NCBI GenBank assembly: GCA_039923935.1
Contig: JBDTBU010000211.1
Coordinates: 1 to 6,039 of the forward strand
Source of the DNA: Paraktedonobacter sp039923935
GTDB lineage: Bacteria > Chloroflexota > Ktedonobacteria > Ktedonobacterales > Ktedonobacteraceae
Direction: 5' to 3'
DNA: 6,039 bases
Under the pieces are notes generated by a model that saw only the letters and a program-made list of their open reading frames with translations, searched no databases and was not told where the DNA came from. This document shows, piece after piece, positions 5,143-6,039 of this stretch. Every line of letters starts with the position of its first letter. The stretch's first letter is position 1. Made by a program: the position numbers and the translations under genes.

Positions 5143-6039
5143 ATGACGCAAGCTCCAGGAGAAAACGTCTTTGTAATAGACCTACTGACCACTTTGCGCG
5201 AGGACAAGTATAGCCCACGCGGTTGGTGGCGTTTTCTGGTGCGCTCGTGGAACATGGCCTGTCAGACTGCACGTCAGCATCCAAGCCTGCAACGCTCGTG
5301 GGCGCGTAACACTCTGCTGAATGGTACACTAGCTGTCGTTGTTCTGGCACTGAGCTTTGCGTTGGAAGGGTCTGCGACAGCATGGCGTCTGTTACCAGGT
5401 TTCCTTTTTTGTGTAGTCTGGCAGCAGAGTGATCTTTTCTGGCACCTGGGCCTGAATCGTCGTTCGACAAGTGGGGAACTGCTTTCGAGCATTGGTCTAG
5501 CCAATATGCTGACTGGTTGGCGCGGTCTGTGCGGTTCGTTTTTGCTAGGGCGGTTGCTTGGCGGTATCAGTACGCCAATAGGGCTGGCTCTCGGCGTTTT
5601 CCTGCTCGGCGTGGTCACAGATATTCTCGACGGTCAGGTTGCACGCCGCACGCAGACGCAGAGCAAGTTGGGCCAGATTGCTGATGGTGAAGCAGATTTT
5701 TGTCTCTACCTGGCGATTACGCTGATCCTGGCCCAACATGCTTTGTTGCCCCTCTGGTTGGTCCTGGTTATGCTCTGCCGCTTCGTCCTGCCATTACTGG
5801 CTGCGCTGGTTTGCTACTTCGCCCTGGCGCGTCCAGTGCGCTTTGGCTCAACCATTGTTGGCAAGTGGGCGGGCTTGGCACAGTGCCTCTACTTCCTGTT
5901 GCTCTTAGTGCCACCCTCGCTCACATTCCTCACAGGGCCACTACAACTCCCGTTGCTTATCGTGACAGTTGGGCTGCTGGTGTTGGCCCCGCTGGCGCAG
6001 ATTGTGACGAATGTGTGGGTGCCACGCGCTGCGAGCTAG
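5143..6039 (+). CDS. CDP-alcohol phosphatidyltransferase family membrane protein
   Basis: This integral membrane enzyme is predicted to transfer a phosphatidyl (or similar) group from a CDP-linked donor to an alcohol, as in phospholipid head-group synthesis. It is 298 aa from the ATG at 5143, chosen because GGAAGAG lies just upstream. The in-frame TTG at 5113 lies at the edge of the parS palindrome and has no ribosome site. The full family signature DxxDGxxARx8GxxxDxxxD is present: Asp160, Asp163, Gly164, Ala167, Arg168, Gly177, Asp181, Asp185. The usual upstream N-x-LT-xx-R motif is also present (NMLTGWR, 121-127). Hydrophobic segments fall at about 61-77, 84-98, 140-158, 186-202, 203-228, 248-263 and 269-288. 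About 110 residues, including two hydrophobic segments, precede the conserved core, which is longer than PgsA or PssA (often about 180-250 aa). The acceptor alcohol cannot be assigned. The frame ends with TAG at the last bases of the window, so the gene is complete. Confidence 0.9.
   Translation: MTQAPGENVFVIDLLTTLREDKYSPRGWWRFLVRSWNMACQTARQHPSLQRSWARNTLLNGTLAVVVLALSFALEGSATAWRLLPGFLFCVVWQQSDLFWHLGLNRRSTSGELLSSIGLANMLTGWRGLCGSFLLGRLLGGISTPIGLALGVFLLGVVTDILDGQVARRTQTQSKLGQIADGEADFCLYLAITLILAQHALLPLWLVLVMLCRFVLPLLAALVCYFALARPVRFGSTIVGKWAGLAQCLYFLLLLVPPSLTFLTGPLQLPLLIVTVGLLVLAPLAQIVTNVWVPRAAS

Noticed and set aside
5274..5618. Minus-strand open frame inside the phosphatidyltransferase gene
   Set aside because: It is a Pro/Arg/Ser-rich shadow of a gene whose catalytic signature is intact on the plus strand.
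1..6039. tRNA, rRNA, CRISPR array, prophage or defence system
   Set aside because: No cloverleaf, rRNA-like segment, regularly spaced repeat, transposase, integrase or recognised defence domain was found by reading both strands.

Overview
The window is about 6 kb of ordinary-density bacterial chromosome with moderate GC. It holds six protein genes and no RNA gene, transposon or CRISPR array. The best guess for the source is a Ktedonobacteria-type Chloroflexi. I infer this from the style of the first protein (membrane-anchored, Pro/Gln-rich cytoplasmic tail, terminal 'CGHxNxxxARFCxxCG' zinc ribbon) and from the divergent FabI and HutI sequences. No taxonomic marker gene is present, so this remains an inference.

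Layout. (1) 128-2020 (+) encodes a membrane-anchored HtrA/trypsin-fold serine protease with a cytoplasmic zinc-ribbon tail. (2) 2056-2136 is a perfect 39-bp inverted repeat between convergent genes, best read as a bidirectional terminator. (3) A minus-strand operon runs from 3561 down to 2144: a small winged-helix-like protein, a single-domain rhodanese, and a FabI-type enoyl-ACP reductase. Gaps are 17 and 30 nt, and a plausible promoter lies at 3624-3652. (4) A divergent intergenic region of 181 nt (3562-3742) carries promoters for both directions. (5) 3743-5023 (+) is hutI, imidazolonepropionase of histidine degradation, with no other hut gene in view. (6) 5024-5142 is an intergenic region with a long imperfect hairpin and an exact ParB-binding parS palindrome (TGTTTCACGTGAAACA). 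(7) 5143-6039 (+) is a membrane CDP-alcohol phosphatidyltransferase with an intact catalytic motif. No gene-free stretch exceeds 300 bases.

Functionally, the genes are mostly housekeeping: fatty-acid elongation (FabI), phospholipid head-group transfer, histidine catabolism, sulfur transfer and envelope proteolysis. FabI and the CDP-alcohol enzyme both serve membrane lipid synthesis but lie in different transcription units. The parS site suggests the window lies in the chromosome-segregation (origin-proximal) domain. The window also opens with an 8-bp sequence identical to the right end of that parS palindrome.

I do not see a convincing new multi-gene system. The items most worth a second look are the parS site(s), the 39-bp perfect palindrome, the protease with its large insertion and zinc-ribbon tail, and the missing proline in the FabI active-site loop.
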